From positions 1,860,001 to 1,924,000 of the forward strand of contig NC_089434.1 of assembly GCF_026210795.1 (NCBI RefSeq): a stretch of 64,000 bases of DNA, in the 5' to 3' direction. The notes beneath the pieces were generated by a model. It was not told the origin of the DNA. It saw only the letters and a list, made by a program, of their open reading frames with translations, and did no database searches. Below are positions 58,898-64,000 of this stretch, piece after piece. The position numbers and the translations under genes were made by a program. The stretch comes from Rhizophagus irregularis. Lineage: Eukaryota; Glomeromycota; Glomeromycetes; Glomerales; Glomeraceae. Each line of letters begins with the position of its first letter. The stretch's first letter is position 1.

Positions 58898-60200
58898 AAT
58901 GCAACTTACAAAAGTTTAAATAAAAAAAAATTTTATTTATTTATTGGTAAAAAACAAAATTGAAAAAATATGAAAGGGGATTTTTCTTTAGCCCACTTAA
59001 TAATGTAACCAAAATTCTAATTTTGGTATAGTCTGGATGTCACGTAGTAAGACAAGAAATTACACAATTTATAAACAAACAAAATAAACTATTTTTGGAT
59101 ATGTTGTACAGTTAATCATCGCTACACAAATATTTTTACATTCTAAAAACAGATAACTAAAAATAATGAATAATAAATTTCTAAACTAGGTAATTTTTTT
59201 TTTATATGATAATTGTGCTACTTAGATAACAGTTTATTATAGAATGTAGTTATTATTAACCAGCTAAAATAATTAGTTCTATTGAAAATAAATGTGATTG
59301 ATTGAATAAGAAAATTAAGAAAGTGATAAAGAAATATTTTTGATTAGTGTGATTCACGGCGAACACGATAGAGATTTAAAAAAAAAATTGGGAAAGTATT
59401 TTGATTACGATTATTAGTATGTTATATTAAAAAAAAATATGCCTTATACGTTAAATCATAATGGCACTAATTAAAAAAGTTTAAAAAAGTAAAAAAAAAA
59501 ATTGGAAAAATGGGAAAAGGAATTTTTTTCAAGACGTGCTTAAGATTTCAATTAATAATGTAACCATAAATTCTAATTTTACTAGCATAATCTGAATATC
59601 ATGAAGTAAGATATTAAATTATATAAGTAAACAAAATAAACTATTTTTGAGCATGTTATATTAATCATTGCTACACAAACATGATTTTTACATTTAAAAT
59701 GAATAATTAAAAAATATAAATGATTATAAAAGTTTTAAATGTGATTTTTTTTTATTTGATAGTTGTACTCTTTAGATTAGTCAGTTTATTTATGGAATGT
59801 AGTTAAAATCCGGGAAATTAGCTAAAACAATTAGTACTATTGAAAAATGAATGTGTATAATTGAATAAGAAAATTAAGAAATTGGTAATTGATTATTATT
59901 GGTATTTATACCAGCAAAACATTATAATACATGAAATAGATTTAGAAAAAGTGTAAAGACATTTGTTTTACAATTAGTACTTAGCTTAGGGAATTTTAGG
60001 TATGTACATGAAGATAAACTTATGGTTTAATTGAAATGAATAAAGAGATTTTAAGTAATAAAAAAATTTGGTTAATACAAGTGCTAAATTAACTTGACGG
60101 AAATAGAATCGAATTGTGTAGTCAAAAAGAGGAAAAAATAATCATATGACAAAAGTGGCCATTCAGCAATAGACGAAATAATAAACAGAAAAAATTAAGG
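58898..60200. repeat. Upstream region of kinase gene 2 plus a gene-less second copy
   Basis: 58898-59455 matches the first part of 51371-52180. At about 59490 the same sequence starts again (AAAAATTGGAAAAATGGGAA, then TAATAATGTAACC and TTCTAATTTTA) and runs to about 60200, where it matches the far part of 51371-52180 (TTTGGTTAATACAAGTG; AATAATCATA[C/T]GACAAAAGTGG). So the promoter region is partly duplicated in tandem, without a second gene. Confidence 0.65.
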
Positions 60201-60956
60201 AAGTTTTTTAAAAAAATCACACAATAAGCAGATCGACTAGAAGTAAAATTCATAAATTTGAGAAGGTATAATTATAATATTATCATTCGTGATATAAAAA
60301 CCTTTTACATTATTGACTATTTACAAGGACTCTTTATTATAATAGTATCTCATAGTAAATCATATAACTTTAGTATTTCTAACATTTTTTATGAATATAT
60401 TTGTATTAAATTAGGCGTAACCTGTCGCGTGAGAGTAATAATAACACACTTATATTTATTTGTCATGCAGTGTGAATAGGTCTACTAGTTTTTTACTCTT
60501 ATTACTATGATGGCATTAGTAGGAAATAAATGTAATAAATTACACAATTTATATGCACATATGATTATGCAAATAAAAATGAATTGTGTACAAGTGTTAT
60601 ACAGTACATGAAATATTATTATTAAACGCAAAATTTATTTATCACACGAAACAAATGTTTGCAGTACTGTGAAATTTACAAATTCATTACAAAAACAATT
60701 TGTATAAGTAGTTTATTGTTACATTGTTACAAAAAATCTTTTTTTTTATCTTAAAAAACTCAATTCAGTTGTAGCATTAAAAAAATTACATCCTCTAGAA
60801 AAAAAAATATCTCACTAATTAATATGAAAAAAAAAATTCCCAGAAAAATTAATTATAACGATTTATTGTCACAAAAAATAAATAAATAAGTAATTATGTT
60901 AGTCTATTGATACAAAAAAATATTATTATTAATAATAAGAATCAGAATTCAGAATA
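60201..60956. other. Intergenic DNA
   Basis: No gene supported; frames such as 60258-60479 have paralogous noncoding counterparts near 56040. Confidence 0.45.
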
Positions 60957-61320
60957 TCATATTCGTGAAAAAAAATTCGGTTTGAAAGAAAAAAAGCCAA
61001 ACTGAAAAAGGAAAAGGGAAAAATTTTCGGATTGAAAAAAAAGCCAACCGAAAAAAACAAAAAAATAAATAAATAAAAATTTGAAAAAATAAAAACGAAA
61101 AAAAAAATTGTGGTGAGAAACAAAGAGAAAAATCGGATTGAAAAAAGAAACTGAAAAGGAAAAAGAAAAAATAATAAAAAAAATTCGAAAGAAAAAGAAA
61201 AAAAATTTGAGGAAAACGAAAAGGGATAAAGAAAAAATCGGGTTAAAAAAAAAATAAGTACCGAAAAAAAACAATAATTCGGTCTAAAAAGAATAGAAAA
61301 AAAAATTCAAAAAAAAAATT
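60957..61320 (+). repeat. Polypurine tract with GAAAAA/TTCGG repeats
   Basis: About 360 nt are almost pure purine on the plus strand, with a loose repeat of AAAAAAATTCGG[A/T/G]TTGAAAAAA and AAAGCCAA[A/C]C[T/C]GAAAAA. Long minus frames here are Phe/Ser-only artefacts. The tract could form triplex or bent DNA; function unknown. Confidence 0.75.
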
Positions 61321-61760
61321 AATAATATGGTCTAAAACGAAAGATTAAAATTTCATTAACCAGAATTGGATTAGATGTACAACATGACTTGCCGATTAAG
61401 CGGGTCTTAACTATAAAGAATACAGATCAGCAATTTATACAGGCTAATCTAAACGTTAGTCACACAAACACATTTTTTTTCATGTGACATCTATCATAAG
61501 TTGCGCTGATCCTATTATCTTATAATTATCACATTGATTTATTACGAAAAATTTTAAAATGACTACATCTGAAATTTTATCTCAAATCAAATTATCTATC
61601 AACTACTGGCAATAAATGACTTAATTATGCGAGTATCTTGCTTTATTATACTAAAATCCATATAACAATAAATATTTATTTTTTATATACAGCTCCACTT
61701 CACATTGTAGGTACTAAATAATTCAGTATGGTGAAGCTATTTCACATCCTCAGTCATGTT

Positions 61761-61883
61761 CCCTGTAAAAAATCTGATCCGTGTGTTATCTTTCCATGTT
61801 TTTCCGTGAATGTATCATTTTCACGGAATTTTTACGGACGACACGGAGAAATAATGGAAATATTCGGATAATTTTTTTTAGGG
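61761..61883. mobile_element. ~123-bp MITE, same family as 29940-30042
   Basis: Begins CCCTGTAAAAAATCTGATCC and ends with the inverse of CCCTAAAAAAAATTATCCGA. It shares GATCCGT, TTTTTACGGA and AGAAATAATGGA in the same order with the copy at 29940, with a short extra inverted segment (TTTTCCGTGAAT and ATTTTCACGGAA). Confidence 0.6.
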
Positions 61884-62040
61884 ATTCTAATTTAGCTGAA
61901 GAAATGAATTTTCCAAATTTCAAAATAGCTATTCATAAATATTATGTGGTATACTAGGCGAGAGCAGTTAACTAGTGAAGTGATAAATAATTTTTTTCAA
62001 TATTAAACTGAGTAATTGATTTTATTACTTTGATAAACTA

Positions 62041-62225
62041 CAGTCAGAACTCGATATACCGATATTCGATATACTGATACATTATTAAAAACTTGAATAT
62101 ACCGATAAAATTTTACATTCCCACTATATGTGAGGACATATAAATATCGGTATAATTTGATATAACGATATTTTTTAAATTTTTTCTTATGAGTCCCGAC
62201 ATATCGATATATAAAGGTTTGACTG
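62041..62225. mobile_element. 185-bp pogo-type MITE with visible empty site elsewhere
   Basis: CAGTCAGAACTCGATATACC at 62041 matches the inverse of the right end (CAGTCAAACCTTTATATATC), and TA flanks both sides (62039-62040, 62226-62227). The paralogous flank at about 56170-56200 reads GATAAACTAGTACTAAGTAA without the element, while here GATAAACTA is followed by the MITE and then TAGTAGGTAA. Insertion therefore followed or coincided with the duplication. Confidence 0.85.
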
Positions 62226-62567
62226 TAGTAGGTAATTTTTATCTCAAATGAGCGTCAATAAAAAAAATGTTAATTGTAATGAAAAGAGATAATTAACAAT
62301 AAATGAAAAACAGAAACACCATATCAGATATGGGACACATAGAATATTGTCCAGCATTTATGAGATGAATTAGAAACTGAATATTTTAGGCATTTTTTTT
62401 TTTGTATAATTTATTCGTATAATAATTTAGTTTATTATATGTATAAAAAGAATTATTTAAATTACAAACTAAAACCTTGTAAAAATATTTTACTACTCTA
62501 ATTTTTAGTGTTTAAATAATTCAAAATAAAGTATAAATGAATGATAAAAATAAATTTATTTGTATTC

Positions 62568-64000
62568 TTAATTTAGTTTATCAGATGGTATTTCTAAAAA
62601 TAAGAAAAAAATAACAGATCAGAATACAAATTTATAGTAAAAAAAAAAATTATTTTTTAAAATATTTAAGAACCAACCATCAGGAATTTCTAATTCATCT
62701 TGTTCTTCTGAATGGAGATTTGGACTATCATATACTTCTTCATCTATAAAAAGAAAAATGAATTTTTTAGTTTAACATTATATAAGAGATAAAATTTTTA
62801 ATATATTTAACTAAATATTGAAAAAAAAATTTTATCTTAATGTTGTTCCTTACCATTAATTGGTCCTTTTATTTGTTGTTGTATAGTTTCCTTTTTATTA
62901 TCATTTTGAATGTCTATATTTTTAAATAAAATAAATAAAGCTCAATTTAATATATACTGTACTGCTTTAGTATGACGAATAATTATAATTATTATACTTA
63001 CCATTCTTTGAATTTATTTGTAATTTCTTAAATACTTTAGATAACCTTTTACTACTAGCTAAATAAGACAAATTTATTAAATATTATTAACTCAAAAATA
63101 ATTAAATATATATAGATAAATTACCTTTAAAATAATTATTGATTTTTGACGTCTTTTGATTACTTGAATTGTTAAAATCATCAACTAAAAATGGAAATCT
63201 AATTAATAAATAGTCCAATTAAAATGAAATTTATAATGAACACTTACTATTATCAGGAATATTAAAGTCATATGTTTTACTGTGAAATCCTATTTTTTAA
63301 AAAAAAAAAATAAATGAGAAAATGATTTAAACATTTATTTTAATAATTAATAAAATACTAATAGTAAAAAAATTAACCTTCTTGTTCTCCTATAATTATT
63401 TAAATTAAAAAAAAAGAATTAACAATATATCCTAATGAATAATAAACAAAAATATAAATAAATAATACCTTCTGTTGCATTCTTTGGTTCAGGTAGATTG
63501 TCAAATTGATGAATTTTACTTGTAAACACTCTGCTACTACTTGTATAATTTGAATTGGTTTTTGTTTCAGAATTATTTTTTGCTTTTAATTGAAACAATT
63601 CATTTGGCTTATTTTGATATAATAAATGAATTTCTCTTATTTTCTCAATAAGTATATCAATATCAGGCCTTTTTGATGGATCAGCATCCCAACATTGTTC
63701 CATTAAATTTTTATACTCTAAAGGAATTTCTGACACAATTTCTGGTCTCATACCATTAATTATATCCATTGCAAGATCATAATCATCATGTTTATAATTA
63801 ATAAATGGTGTATATCCAGATGAAATTTCCCACATAAGTATTGCAATACTATAAATATCAGATGCGAAAGTATATCCTTTTCCATTAATAACTTCTGGTG
63901 CTATATAGGGAAGATTTCCATATATACTTTTTGATGATTTATCAGCAGGTCCACAAAATCCAAGATCACTAATATACCAACCATCATTAAATTGTGAAAA
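62568..64000 (-). CDS. TKL-like protein kinase, N-terminal part beyond window (array copy 3)
   Basis: Visible exons: 63469-64000 (cut by the edge), 63378-63389 (12 nt), 63248-63289, 63125-63184, 63002-63058, 62854-62913, 62678-62743, 62568-62593. It matches copies 1 and 2 from the DLG region (ISDLGFCGPADKSS) through YIAPEVINGKGYTF, MWEISSGYTPFINYKHDDYD, CWDADPSKRPDIDIL and the multi-exon tail; the tail is closer to copy 1 in exon lengths. Exon 4 ends in A before GT (Ile for Val) with phase kept. SSGYTPF replaces SSGQLPF of the other copies. The N-terminal Cys cluster and glycine loop are not in the window. Confidence 0.85.

Noticed and set aside
60929-61274. Two long minus frames of Phe/Ser
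   Set aside because: Artefact of the polypurine tract.
1-64000. CRISPR arrays, bacterial operons, rRNA or tRNA genes
   Set aside because: No regular spacer-repeat pattern, no operon-type ribosome binding sites, and no cloverleaf or rRNA sequence recognised on reading both strands; a tRNAscan run would be needed to exclude degenerate tRNAs.

Overview
The window looks like nuclear DNA of an early-diverging filamentous fungus, most like a Glomeromycotina (Rhizophagus-type arbuscular mycorrhizal) genome. This is an inference from very AT-rich intergenic DNA, many short GT-AG introns (about 60 to 190 nt), and the mix of genes: TKL-like kinases in tandem, kinase fusions to Sel1 repeats, an F-box/leucine-rich protein, a decayed Crinkler/RHS-like gene, a decayed subtilase and many small inverted-repeat elements. 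No database search was possible.

Layout. 1-1214: a less AT-rich segment with two minus-strand reading frames, each preceded by the same 24-nt box and the same upstream motif, which looks like a viral or plasmid-type gene junction; it ends in a minisatellite (1274-1522). 1.5-7.5 kb: AT-rich DNA with non-autonomous (MITE-like) elements. 7516-9339: a spliced TPX2-family gene with one frame break. 9.8-13.4 kb: MITEs and a gene relic. 13417-17350: a 17-exon SCYL2/Scy1-like pseudokinase gene (888 aa). 17841-20654 and 24519-28715: two paralogous four-exon genes joining a protein kinase domain to about 12 and 25 Sel1 repeats. 29.4-30.1 kb: three small elements in 600 bp. 32201-33215: five-exon gene with an RRM-like domain. 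34674-36675: nine-exon tRNA Um44 methyltransferase (TRM44). 37.2-39.4 kb: decayed subtilase. 40606-42159: single-exon F-box/LRR-type gene. 44.2-48.6 kb: less AT-rich island with gene relics, including a Crinkler/RHS-like pseudogene that contains a perfect-TIR MITE. 49022-64000: three tandem paralogous kinase genes (the third cut by the window edge) with nine exons each and a tail of in-phase small exons.

The housekeeping genes (TPX2-like, SCYL2-like, TRM44) lie among lineage-specific expanded families. The kinase genes on the right are a recent tandem array: coding, intron, upstream and downstream sequence are all duplicated, and one copy carries a MITE where its sister copy shows the empty site. 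Exon models were built by hand from splice signals, reading phase and family resemblance; each kept phase throughout except the TPX2-like gene.
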